Below are positions 1 through 11,932 of a stretch of DNA of 62,000 nucleotides, piece by piece. Within the stretch, counting starts at the first letter, position 1. Every line of letters starts with the position of its first letter. A program made the translations under genes and the position numbers. The notes beneath the pieces were generated by a model. The model was not told the origin of the DNA. It ran no database searches and saw only the letters and a program-made list of their open reading frames with translations. Source of the stretch: Zygnema cylindricum (lineage: Eukaryota > Streptophyta > Zygnematophyceae > Zygnematales > Zygnemataceae); assembly GCA_037447655.1 (NCBI GenBank), contig JBBHKE010001899.1:14583-76582 (forward strand), in the 5' to 3' direction.

Positions 1-980
1 CAATTAAAACATCCATTTCATTGAGTCCAATTAAAGACGAGCAGCCTTCTTTTTTTCTTGCAAAACAACCGGCCTTTCTATTTCCAGAAAAAAAAATCTC
101 TAAAGAAAATAGCAGCATTAGAACCAAAAATGAATGCGTAGATTTCAAGTCGTAGATTTCAAATTTAGGAACATAACTGAATGTGTACAATTTAATATGT
201 AAGAAACATAAATAAATAAATGTGTATGATTACAATTTAAGAACATAAAAGTATAGGAGACACACAAGTGCACATCGACGAGCTACATCCACAATCGCTG
301 CAAGCTGGCTAGGAACCAACTTGGCCATGGCTGGCCTCTTACATCTCCTAAAATGAATACAAATTGGAAGTATAACCTTCAGTTTCTAGAAGAACAACAG
401 GAATTACAAAATGTTTTAAAAGACGATTCAAAATGAGAGGAGAAAAGGCTTTGTTGCGTGATTCGCGGTGGGTCAACAAGGGAGAGAATGATCACAGGAA
501 AGTGTTTGTAAACACGCTTTAAAAGCAAGTGAACAAATTGGAATTTGTACTTTGTAGACATGACAGCCGTGGAGTTGCCATATTTTAATATTTTTGCCTC
601 GGCTGTTTTATGACTTCGTCAAATCGTCATTACAAGATCGGATATCGGTTTAACGAACACAATACGCATCCCTGCCTTTACTTCGTACGCTAATTCTACA
701 TTTGAACCGTCCGATTATGGCTACTACAGTAACGTATCCGATACTACAGTACTGTACTGACTTACGCGTCGATCGTAGCCGTCAATTCTCTACTTGGAAC
801 TGTTTTTGTGCTTTTGTTTGTTTGTCCTATTTTGTCGTCAAATACTTCGAAAACTCAAGTGCTACTGGACCGACATTCTGACAATTACGCGGTACACATT
901 CTACTTTTAGCTGTAAATCAGACAAACCATGGGAAAAAGAAGTTAAGAACCAACGAATTTGACTTTTGATTGCAACTTGT
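1..980. other. Upstream intergenic region, no gene assigned
   Basis: AT-rich sequence in which I can support no gene. A short minus-strand open stretch around 255-345 (beginning MAKLVPSQLAAIVDVARR in one frame) could be an exon of a gene running off the left edge. It has no recognisable domain and no clear splice sites, so I do not call it. Confidence 0.4.
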
Positions 981-992
981 AGCGCATCTATA

Positions 993-1068
993 GCCACGTG
1001 GCGGCTTCTGCCCTTCATCCATGATCCATCCGTCCATTCTCCCAGCATCATCCTCGTCCCTATAAATA
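993..1068 (+). promoter_or_regulatory. MED14 core promoter: palindromic G-box and TATA box
   Basis: The perfect 10-base palindrome GCCACGTGGC lies at 993-1002; its core is the plant G-box bound by bZIP and bHLH factors. A TATA box (tataaata) lies at 1061-1068, about 100 bases before the MED14 start codon. This predicts transcription starting near 1090-1100 and a 5' leader of about 70 bases. The spacing is as expected for a plant promoter. Binding itself is inferred. Confidence 0.6.
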
Positions 1069-1166
1069 AGCCAGAGAAATCGTCTAATTATTACCATAGG
1101 CAGCTTCCAGCGGGCAGGTGCGCTCCTTGCTAACGAAGGAGCCTCCTTGTCCACTTGCAAGCAGCC

Positions 1167-4100
1167 ATGGCTGAAAATACACCCGGTATTCCTGCGGCTC
1201 TTCCTGGCCAGCAAACTGTACCTATTTCTTCTTTCGTACGCGCTGCCGCTCAAACAAGCTACACAGATTTGGTAACTCTTTGTTCGAAGGGAAGTTCTTT
1301 GGGCGACGATAATGCTCGAAAAGTCGCGCTACTTCAATGGCTTCATAAGTCTCGTCAAATGCTTTTACGACTGCTAGTTGTCGCTAAGTGGGCTCGCCAG
1401 GTCAGCATAAGAGCTTCTGAACAGGGTTTTGCAAGCCTCTAAAACCCTTCCTGATTCCATCACCTTAGACAAAAACGAGTTAGAGCTAGTCAATCACGTT
1501 TGTTACTCCCTGATAACTTCAATTTATTGCTGAGTTTATTCTGAAATTATCCGCCTAAAATCTTTGGAAATGTAACTTTGCCTCTATATGAAGCCTGGTT
1601 TTCCCATAAATTTTAAATTAGGGTTGCTCTCAACAGCACTTGTGCAGACACTGAGAAACGCCAACCGTTTTATGTTTAAATTCACAACTATGTGTGGCTA
1701 TTGTTGGTTTAGGTTATGTTTTAGGGCTGTGAATGGTGGTGTTTGTTGAGCTTTCATTTTTGAGACTGGGACCCATAACATTCGAATACACACTTGCTGG
1801 TCTATATTCAGCATTTCCGTGAGAAGAGGCCTCAAAGTAATCCTAGAGAAACCCTAAAGTAATCCTGGAATACTGCACTTCTGCAAGGAAAATCGATTGA
1901 AGCGATTTTTTTTGCAGAGGAGCGTTTTTTGGGTGCATAATTCTTTTGCTGTTCGTTTCTTTAGTTTCGCACTGTTTTACATGTCTTTGTTTCGAGTCAC
2001 GTTCTGGTTTTCACTCGTTAGAATTTGATGTTTTTCTTTGTGAACTCCAGCATCTCCCTCTCGTGGAACGCTGTCAGTTGCTTTCTGGTATTCTTTCGCA
2101 CCATGATTTTTGTTTCAGTCAAGCGGCAGATTCTTTATGGCTCCTTCACCAGGAGCTCCAGCAAGCTCGGGCTCCCATTTATGACCTTCCTTCTGCAGCA
2201 GAGGTTCTCACCACAGGAACCTATCAACGTCTACCGAAGTGTATCCAAGACTTACAATTGCCTTCTTTATTAGCAGGAGAAGAACGTTCGTCCACCGTGG
2301 AAAAATTGAACACAGTGTTACGCTCACGTTTGCTCGACTTAACTCTTCCTGAACAGATTACATCTATAGAAGTGGAGGATGGGCGTGCAATTGTTACTGT
2401 GAGAGGAGAATATCGAGCAGAGCTGACGTTAGGATATGGAGGGACTCTTGACCATTGGTGCATCTTAAAGGTAGATTTGCTTGTAGGCATTGGAGGGAAA
2501 GGTAGTTCGAAGGCGACCAAAGGGGATGGAAGAAGAGGAGGAAGACGCGATGAGCAGAATGTTCATCATGCAAAAATGTGTTTAGGTTCAAAGAATGGAC
2601 GGTCAGTTGACGGGGAGTATAATGAAGCTCTGGGCGTGGTTGGTCAGAGAGCCTATCAAGGAGGGGTAGAGAAAGTGAAATTGACGGAGGGACAGCAGAA
2701 AGCATTGGCTGAGGATTTGCAGCGCCGCATGGCTGGCAAAGGGGATCCGTTAGTGAGTCTGCATGAAGTGTTGCATGAAATTTGCATGGCACTTGTGACA
2801 GACGCTGCAGTACGACAGGCAAAAATGCTCCGTCAGGGCCGGTGGCGTGATGCAATTAAGTTTGAGTTGCTTGGAGGGAACACGGATGGAGCACAAGGTG
2901 TGCCCGGAGCTCCCACAGCTCCACCTCAAGGCTCAACTTCGTCGGAAGCCGAAGGGACAGGTCATGATGGGAAAGCTGGGGCTTCAACAGGCCTAAAAAT
3001 TTCTTACTGGCTTCCTCCTCAAGGTTCTGACCTGGCAGGTGGTGCTGCCGCAGCAAGCAGTCGCTTAGGTATCGGAGTACTCGCAGCTGGAGAAGAAAAT
3101 CTTCCCTCCTTGAAGATCGAAGTCAATGCAGAACGTAATTTGGCATGCTTTCATTCTCCAACGGTCATTGATCCGCTTACTGGATGTGAAGCTGAGCTTG
3201 CGCTTGATCCCGGTGCTATTGACTTAGAGAATCTATTATTGCGTGCCATACGTTGCAGTATTTATACTCGCTTATTGGAAGCAGAAGCGGCAATGAAAGG
3301 TGACCGGCAGTTGTCAGTCTCTGACGATGATGTTGTCTTATCTCGACCCACGATTGGTTCTTTTGGGAGTGGCGGTGAAGAAGACAGAATACAGTTCTCA
3401 GCACAGGGAGCCTCTTGTGGCAAAGCCGATGATCATTGGCCAGGACAAGGAGAAGAGACTTTGTGGGCAAAAAGGCCAAAAAGGTTGGAGACAAACACAG
3501 AGGATTGGCATCGTGGATTCCCTTGGAATCAGGAAGTTTTGGAGTTCAAAGGTTTGGAGAGATCAGAAGAGGTGGAAGCAGCAATTTGGGTCCGAGCATA
3601 TGGATCTTGCTACATGGGCCTCAGCATTGATATGAGGTGTGTCTCTTTGTCTTTTGAATGTCTTTTATGCATATATGTTGAAGTCTTATGTATGTCAACT
3701 ATGCAACAATCTAGTAAGGGAGTCATTGAACTATATTTTTATCGATTGGGGCATAGCTTGCTTCTACTTGACCCTGTACATTTGTTTTGCCTTCGTAGGT
3801 GCTTGTATTTTACAATGTAGACCATTTTATTTTCGAGCGTTTTAATTTCGACCATTAACTTTAGGAGAAGTACAAGCTAACCAGTTGAAGGCGGGGATTT
3901 GTTGCAAGTTTATTTGCATGATTACGGTGCAACTCAACACAATTTCGTATGTAATTGTTTTAGAGAAGGTAATACTGCAGATTAACTAATGTTCTATGCG
4001 AAACATAGTTATTTGGCACCCTGTAAAAACCTGTTAAGTAGACTTACTTAGACTAACTTTATGGGCCCATTAGTGCCAATCTCCAACCATCGCAGGATGT

Positions 4101-7100
4101 CATTCAAAATCTTCCCCAATTACAGAATCTTCTCTCTGTGTCCTTGAGAGCCAAAATCTATGTTTTTTTTTTTTAATTTCATCCTTGAAAGTGACTGTAT
4201 TTTACTGAGCATGAAAACTCAAAAAGACTTGTGTTTTTCCTGATGGTGAGGATTATTATGCTCCTTGTAGCCACACACATGTTTTATCTGATGGTTGTAA
4301 GTCTGTGAGTTCTCTCTGACTGTTTTTTCCTTTCCGGTTACAGGACTGGACAGTTTAAGTTGAGGGCTCCTGGTGGAAGAGGCTTAGAGGTGGCTGCGAA
4401 GGAGTTGGAGGAGATGTTAAATACAGGGGCCATGACAACCATAGAAGTTATGGTGGCCCTCCGGTACAAGTGTCTCCTTCACCTTTACCAGTCCTTGGCG
4501 CCTGAGTTGGGTCTACTGGTAAGATTTTTGAATCTTATTTGGTTTCGATTTTTTTTTAACCACGCAGGAAATTGTCACGCATGAAAAAATTTACAGAGTT
4601 CCTTGCAGAAAACTCCTTCAATGTTTAATAACCAGTCATTCTTAGAACATTTGGAGAAATACTTGAGAACTGTGTGGAATTAACCAGCCTTTCTAATCTC
4701 TGAAGTCCTGAAGAGAAATTTTGAGTTGCTGCAGGCCTATGACTCTGGATTGGCGGTTTTAAAAATACCAATAGGAGGCTCTACCCCTTCCTTGGGCCCA
4801 AACACGTTAGTCCTAGGTTTCCGAAGTGCCCCTCCCGATTCAGCCTATTTTTTAGCTCTCCAATTACGCCCTGATTTTCTCCCTTCTTTTACTCTCTTTC
4901 AAGCCAAAGTTCCCAACAAAGGATCTTCTCATTCTCGTGGCCTATTTGCACCTTATGAAATTGAGCGTTTTATGGTTCTCGAGGTTGGGAGCAATACCTT
5001 AGATGAGACAGATTGTGTCGGTGCTCTCCTGGAAGATGCTTTCTGGCAAGAAGAGAAGGGAAATTTGGGGACAAACAATGAACAAGAAGGTAATGTGAAT
5101 TGGGGGGATGGAAGGAGAGGTGGGGGAAAAGCCGGTTCTGGGATGGTCGAAGGAGGTGAAGTCAAGGATGTCTTTGGTGGAAACGGTGGCTATAATGGGG
5201 AATTCGCCTACTTGGGTGAAGGAGGGAGGGGGGAAGGTTTGGATGGCGGAAGGAATGCTATCCTGACATCTCCGCAAACGGGGAACGGAAGTTCTATGCA
5301 GCAAATTAATTGGCAAACAGAAGATGGGATAGATACTATGGATACGCAAGTGGATGGAGACGTTAATCCTTCCTGTGGAGATGGCAATCAAGATGGGAGA
5401 GAGGAGATGGGAGGGGAGATGGGAGGGGAGCGTCAATTTTCTGACAATTCAGGTGGGTTATCTGTTAAACAGAAATTGGCAGAAATGGGTTTTGCAACAG
5501 GAACTCCAGGTGGGGATTCTGTCCTCACCCCACAATTGGAGTTAGCAGTGGAATACCTGGGAATAGCGTCTGGTGTCCATGGGACTGAAGGGGAGGGGGG
5601 TTTTAATGAATCAAAGGGAGAGGAGGTTCGAGATAAATGGGGTGTTTGGCAAGGAGAAGGCTTAGAGGTTTTACAAAAGAAGAGGAACCGGGAGGAAGAG
5701 GACGTTCACACTGGAGTGGAAGCTTTTCCTTTGTTGACACGCAAAGGAGTAAGTCAATTTGGGCGGTTGCAGAAAAGAAGTAGAATCGGGAACTCTTTGG
5801 TTGGGCTTACTTATTGGGCTCTTGTAGAATTGGCAAATCAGGGAGCCGCTCCTGTAGGTGTTTATTCCCTGATTTTATCCAAGGCAGTTGGAAAATGTTC
5901 ATTATGTATCAAACACAGACAAATAACGGAGCAATTTTCCATGCTGGGCATACCGTCGGTGGAAGACATTGGATTGAATTCACCTTCGTTCAGTTTTAGG
6001 TTTAGGTTGCCCGGTGTCCCCTCGCCTAGTTCTTTGCAAGTAGGAATATCGTCGGAGACATTTATGTGGCGGAGATTGTTATTGTCATTGGAAGATTGCG
6101 GTACTGGTGAAGGCTTGGTACTCATTCCAGATCCACATTACCAAAGAATGACCCAATTGGCTGCTGTGGAGGGAACTGGAACTGGAACTGAAGCATGGAG
6201 CAGTATATCTCGGAGTCAGAAAATCCGATTTTTGCCGCCCACTGGAGGCGACCAGCATATGTTGTGCACACCGGAAGGAATGCAACTTCGTCTTAACCTT
6301 TTGGAAGAGGGAGCTTTTGAACAAATAGTGGAAGATGTACACAGACTATGGAAGGTAAGGATGTTTACTGTCGCAGTACAGGAGATACTCGCAGGAGACG
6401 CGACAATGGGAGCGGAGGAGATAGGCAGGAAAGGAGAGGCAAGGGAGGCAGCTTTTGAAGAAGGTGGAGGAGAGCCAGTGCTGGATGCGATAAAGAAAGG
6501 AGGAAATAGGGAAGAATATGGTCTGAAAGGAGATGGACCTGTGCATATGAAAAGGATAGCAGATTCTGCTGAGAGGCTACAGCAATGGGAGATAATGAGA
6601 CGAACTGTTCGAGTGGAGGCTGTGGGACCCACTTGTGTGTGGCTCTTTGTAACTGGAGCCCTTCAGGGAACTTCAGTTCGTGTGGCTGTTGAATGGAAAA
6701 GGGGAGATCAGGGATGCTCAATATCAGTTGCTCCGGATCCCATTTTCCCACACACCAAGGTAGGCTGATATGGTTATTAGTTTTTGCAACTTTTTATGGA
6801 CTTATTCTCACGTCAGTCCATTTTTCGACGTGAGATGGAGGGCATATTTTGCAATGGAGATTTTTTTGTTGAAAGTCTTATGAGTTCGTTCTTTCTGGAA
6901 TAACCCATCTCGCTTTTTTGACTCTTTTTATTTTTTTCACTATATGCTTGTTTTAACTGTATGCCTGTTTTATGCAGTTTCTAGAGGAGTACGTGAACCA
7001 TGGTGAAGTGGAACTCCTCTTAGATGCTCTCCGGATCACCTGTGGTCCCTTATTTGCTTTGTATTCAGCTTTAAGACCAGTGAGATACATGGTGGGATCT

Positions 7101-9975
7101 GCCCCTTTTCCTATCACTGGCCTTCAAGGACATAGTCATACAGGAGCTCCAAAAGGAGAGGCTATAGGAAATCACGGAAAAGGTGGATCAAATTCTGACC
7201 CTGGAGCTGCCTTCAGAGGGATGACTTTACCCACCTTACTCCCTCCAGATATCTCTGTTGTTTTGCGGTCACCATATAAAGTACGGATCATTTTTCGTGG
7301 TCAAATAGCTCTGGATATGCGATGTTTTGCAGGAGATCAAGTGTGGTTACAGCCTGTCACACCAATCAGAGGCGTAGAAAGTAGTGCTTCGGGAGGATTG
7401 AGTGAGAAGGGAGTAGGAGTAGTGGGATCTCTATGGTGTCCTCAGTTCCGACCATTTGTTATGGACCAAGTACAAAATCATTTGGTTCAACTGGAAGCCA
7501 CAAATAGAGCCGCCATAGAACTCGCGGCACAAAGAATGGCAGCTCCTGGGAGAGGTGGAACTACTCCCGGGTCAGATTCTTCGTCAAGATCTCCATTGAA
7601 TTTGCAGAGAGTTCAAAGCAGCACATTATCCCAAGGAAGTGGATCTTTTGGAGGGTTTGGAGGAAGCCCAGGAGTAGAGATGCAAGGGGGACTTCGTCCT
7701 TCTCCATCCACTTCTTTAGCTCCTCATCTTAGTCGTGCCAGTAGCAATGCATTGGCATTCGGGGGCGGAGGAGGAGGAGTGCCACATGGCAGTCTAGAAC
7801 TTGCCTTAGGTCAGATCAAAGCTCTTCAGGCCCTAGGATTGGGAAGTTTACGGGTCGAAGTTCAGTCGGCCATGGTGGGAGTGGTAGATGATAGCGTCTA
7901 TGGTGGAGCTTGGGTTTCTGTAATGGTTTTGAAAAGACTTCTTCGAAGTACGTTGCGGTACTTGGGAACAGTTTGGCTTTTTGCGCAATTTCCAGCCGCG
8001 TTGGCCGAGGTTTTTCCTCCGGAGACTCGGGGTAGGCTTGGACCAGGTCCGGGGGTGGTTTCGCAGGACATGGAACAGCCAGCTCTCCGTTTTTTTGTCA
8101 AGTATGTTTTTTCCGGAACTTCACTCATATGCGGTTGCCCTTTTTTTCCCCTATTTTTTTCTTTTTCTAAAATAATCAAGATGAATGCAATTGATGTGCT
8201 TTATGTTTGTTATTATGAAATGTCAAATGGCTGAACTTTATACCCTGGTTCAACATTAGTTTTTTTTCGAGTTTCAACATTGAACCGCGGATTTGTGACC
8301 AAATAAAGGTGGAATAAATTTGGTTTAAACTGTCTGTTCCGTAAGTCACTTCAATATACATTTGAACACATTAACAGGGTCGAAATACAAGATATAAACA
8401 GAAGAGCTTAACTAGAATGGCATTACTGTTTTTAAATCCATTCGTACAATCTAATCTACCTCGTAATTTTCTGTGCGTCAGCATTTGCTTCCTGGTATTT
8501 TCTGACGCTACCATGTGATTATGAAAGTTACATGTTTGTGGTATCACCTAATTTGCAGCGACTATTTGTATTTCGTGAACATCCTTGCGATCTGTGTACT
8601 ATCGTTTAGTTTGTCAGTTTGTTCTTTATTTTGTACGAACTCCATGTACAGTAATATGTAAAAATAAGAATTACTCACAGCACTTAGATTTAGTCATTCT
8701 CCATGAATGAGCAGGCGCGGCTGAACTTGCGCCTAATTTTTTGTAACCCCCGGATCAACGGTGACTATGTTCAACTGTCAGTCCAAGGGGGGATCGTAGA
8801 TGTTACGGAATCGTAGATAAGTAACAGTAACATATTACCGTTAAACTGTTCACATATGCAATTTTTCAGTACGAAACCCTGTACAAACTGAATGCTGTGC
8901 GTACAAAACACAAAAGTTTGTAAAATGTTTGAACCGTACGATTATCTGTAAATCCAGACTTGGGTCCTGTTCATTTCTACAGCCCCTTACATAACTTTTA
9001 ACAATCCAATGTTTGTGGTATGACTTTATTTGCAGCGATCACGTATACATGGTGAACATGCATCGACATAAACGGGGTCCAGGCAATGAGCAGCTCCAAC
9101 TGACACTCACAGTTATGAGCGCTAAACGGAGACAACCGGGTCCACAGGAGGTGGGAGAAACTGATTTAAGTCCAGCGGAAATGGCAGAGCTGAGCGACTT
9201 TTTCAACCGCCGAGTCACTTCAGAACCCTATGATGCAGCCAGACTTGCCTCATTTTTAACTATTGTTACATTACCAATCCCTGTTCTCCATGAGTTTTTG
9301 GCCCTTATTATGTGGAAAAAAGATACGCACAAGGCAGTAAATAGTGGAAGTCTTCCTTCACTTGGCAGTTTGGGGGGAGGAGGAGGCACAGGTGGGGAAG
9401 ACGGGAATCAGATGTTGAAGCCTCGAGTGGAACTCTGTCTGGAGAATCGGAGAGGACCAGGAGGGCTTGGAACAGGGCCATGGTGGCAAGCTGGAGTCAA
9501 CCAAGGCAGTGAGAGAATACCTCAGCAAAGGAGGAGTAATATTCGATATGATAGGGAACGAAGTTGTGTTGAGTTTACTCTGGCTTATCTTCTTGACAGC
9601 AATTTCATAGGAGGTAGTTTTCAAGTAAATACAGAGGGTGGAGCCACGTGGTTGCCTTATTGTGTGGCGATTCGGTTGAACTATGCTTTTGGGGAAGGAT
9701 CTAGAGTGAGTTTGTTGGGAGTGGAGGGAAGTCACCGTGGTTCAGCTTGTTGGCCTAATATTGCAGATTGGGAAAAATTGAAAGGGAAACTAGCGCAGAC
9801 TGTAGAGCTTGTAGGAGGAGGACAAGGGACGGGAGGACAGGCTTCCGGAATCCGGTTACGAATTGTCGCAGAAGCTCTTCAAGCTGCGATTTGTGGTTCT
9901 TTGAGACAAATGGCGAGAGTTACAGCTAGTTTTCCTTCGGCAGTGATAGAAGCTTCTCTTGCTCCTCTCCCATGA
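1167..9975 (+). CDS. MED14: Mediator complex subunit 14 (MED14/SWP-like), six exons
   Basis: Scaffold subunit that joins the head, middle and tail modules of Mediator in the nucleus, linking activators to RNA polymerase II. My exon model is 1167-1400, 2051-3636, 4344-4518, 4735-6759, 6978-8101 and 9036-9975. Every junction is GT-AG and every phase matches, giving about 2027 residues, somewhat longer than the roughly 1700 of Arabidopsis SWP. The conserved N-terminal Med14 region starts at once (VPISSFVRAAAQTSY, WLHKSRQMLLRLLVVAKWAR). It continues in exon 2 with FCFSQAADSLWLLHQELQ, ARAPIYDLPSA and TGTYQRLPKCIQDL, a classic MED14 stretch. Exon 4 contains a long acidic and glycine-rich insert (about residues 760-860), and exon 5 a serine/glycine-rich linker; these account for the extra length. 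The start was chosen as the first ATG after a TATA box, in MAENTPGIP. The exon 1, 3 and 6 boundaries fit best; small extra exons cannot be excluded. Confidence 0.9.
8533..8600 (+). repeat. Partial second copy of the MED14 exon 6 acceptor and exon start, inside intron 5
   Basis: The sequence around the acceptor at 8556-8558 (tgtttgtggtat ... atttgcagcga) resembles the true acceptor at 9010-9035. Spliced in the same phase it would begin N-D-Y-L-Y-F-V-N, against N-D-H-V-Y-M-V-N for the real exon 6, and the frame stays open for about 30 codons. It looks like a diverged tandem duplicate of the exon start. It may be a cryptic or alternative acceptor. Confidence 0.55.
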
Positions 9976-11932
9976 GCCAATAGGACGATAGGTTTTTCCA
10001 GTTTGTAACTGTGTCGCTTTGAGTGTCTGAACAGGAGAGAGTAGAGTGTTAGCAATGTGGTTTTCAGTCTCCTTAAAAGGATTTCTTGCAAATTTATTGG
10101 GAAGTTAGTTTAGACAAGTCAGACCATGTGTCTCTTGACACGGCCAATCGAATCCATTTGGCGGGAAAAAATCGCTGTTTGTAACTTTTTCGGCTCTTTT
10201 CTGTTGAAAACAAATTTTCCAGCAACGCTTTTCTTATTGGAGGAAACATTGTCGACACCCTTGTACGATGTTAGTACATGTCATGAATGTGGAACCAGCC
10301 TCGTGATTAGTTTCCGGGTTTGATTGTCCTTAAGAAGATTAGTGATAAAAATTGTGGTTTAGGGAAGAAGATGTATTCATTCAATTCTTTGAAGATTTAT
10401 CAAATTAGTTTTTAGACAGGTGGAAGTGACGACATGTGTTGACATTTTGGTCCAATGTGCTTTTAACCGGGCGTGGTGCACATGGAACAAAACTTGTTGC
10501 TTAAGTACACAATAATAAAAAAAAAAGACAACACTTTCATCTCATTTTTGGAAATGAAATGAAATGGTTATGTAAGTTGGAAAGATGACCACAGAGTGAT
10601 GAATCCTGCGATCTCATTCGTCCATTAGTTTGTGGGTAAATGTCACTTGCTATTACTGTCATTAACACCGATTCGGCTCCGACTATTTTGCTCTCCGACA
10701 ACAAAATGTTGTTATAAATACTCAATGATTTTATCTTAACGCCAACAATTATACCGGTTCACAATCGTCTGCGTCATTCGGGCCGAAAATATAAAGATTA
10801 ACACTAAAACAGTCTTTACAGCAATTTTTTCTTAACTCTAAGAGCAATTCTCGGCGTATTGAACAGGGCTTGTAGAAATCATTTTTTGTGACAATTGTCT
10901 ATATCACATTTTTGTGTGAGCTGACCAAATTATTACTGGTATTATCACATGTCAATGTACGTCTTTTTAAAGCAACTTTATCGTGAGCATATTTTTTGGT
11001 GTCCTTTACTACAGCATGTTCCAAAGCAATGTGATGGTTAGTGGACAAGTGATGGGGTTCGAGTATAAGGAATTGCTCCATCCATGCACCGATATTGGTG
11101 TGATTTTGGTCCCATTATAACGGTGTTTTACTTCTTTTAGGTTTTACTTCTTTTAGCTATGTTGGGTTGAATTCTTGGCAAGGCTAAGATAATTGTTGTA
11201 ACAATGTCAATCCTTAAATTAAAACTGAATGTTCTTCCAATGCCATGGAGTCTCTATACGTTCACGACAGTTCCATTTCGTACTGTAACGGAGAGCCCTT
11301 CGTCAAGCTTGTCGTATGTTAATAGTTCAAATGACACAATCCAATTGGTCAAAGATTTTGTTTGAGAGTGAAAAGTGCACGTTAATTTATATTGGCTAAC
11401 GAAGGGGCTCGCCGTTACAATGGCATTTGCCCTTCGAGCGCGTGACTCGCTTTCATGTAGCAATACGTGCGGCGAGCATCTTGCCACGTGGAATACGCCA
11501 GGCTGCGAAATCCCATATTGTTGGAAAAAATGAAAAGTGCCGATGCAATGTACCAGGTCAAATGCTGACGCCATGCACACAGTGCACGTGTTACCTTTGA
11601 GGGAGGAAAGCAAAAGGAAATGAAGACTGCAGTACAGTACCGTGTATTGTCCGTACGGTGTACTGCAGAAGGGAATATCTACCTTTTCCATGGGAAGAGG
11701 AAAGAAGGACAGCAAGAGAAGGAGGAATCAAGCATAAAAGGCACAAGCAGAACGTGAAATTGAGATAGAAAAAGAGGAGTGTGACAGGAAAAGGGTGTTG
11801 ACTGTGCGAGAGAGGGAGGTCGAGAGAGAGACAGAGACAGAGAAAGAGAGAGGGAGGGAGAGAGAGAGAGAGAGAGAGTAAAGACGAAAGAGGTGAGATA
11901 GAGAGGGAGAAAAATAACAGTTTACAGCAGTC
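9976..11932 (+). other. MED14 3' flank and MGL upstream region
   Basis: No additional gene is visible. An aataataaa stretch followed by an A-run near 10508-10525 is a plausible MED14 polyadenylation region. CACGTG-type cores occur near 11485 and 11583. A purine-rich GA microsatellite at about 11815-11880 lies just before the MGL start codon and probably forms part of its 5' leader. Confidence 0.5.

Noticed and set aside
6354-6375. Possible mini-intron in MED14 exon 4 (gtaagg ... cag)
   Set aside because: At about 22-24 bases it is too short to splice, and the frame is open through it.
6216-6751. Three overlapping minus-strand ORFs of 66-138 residues
   Set aside because: Antisense shadows of MED14 exon 4, with serine/proline-rich translations caused by codon bias.
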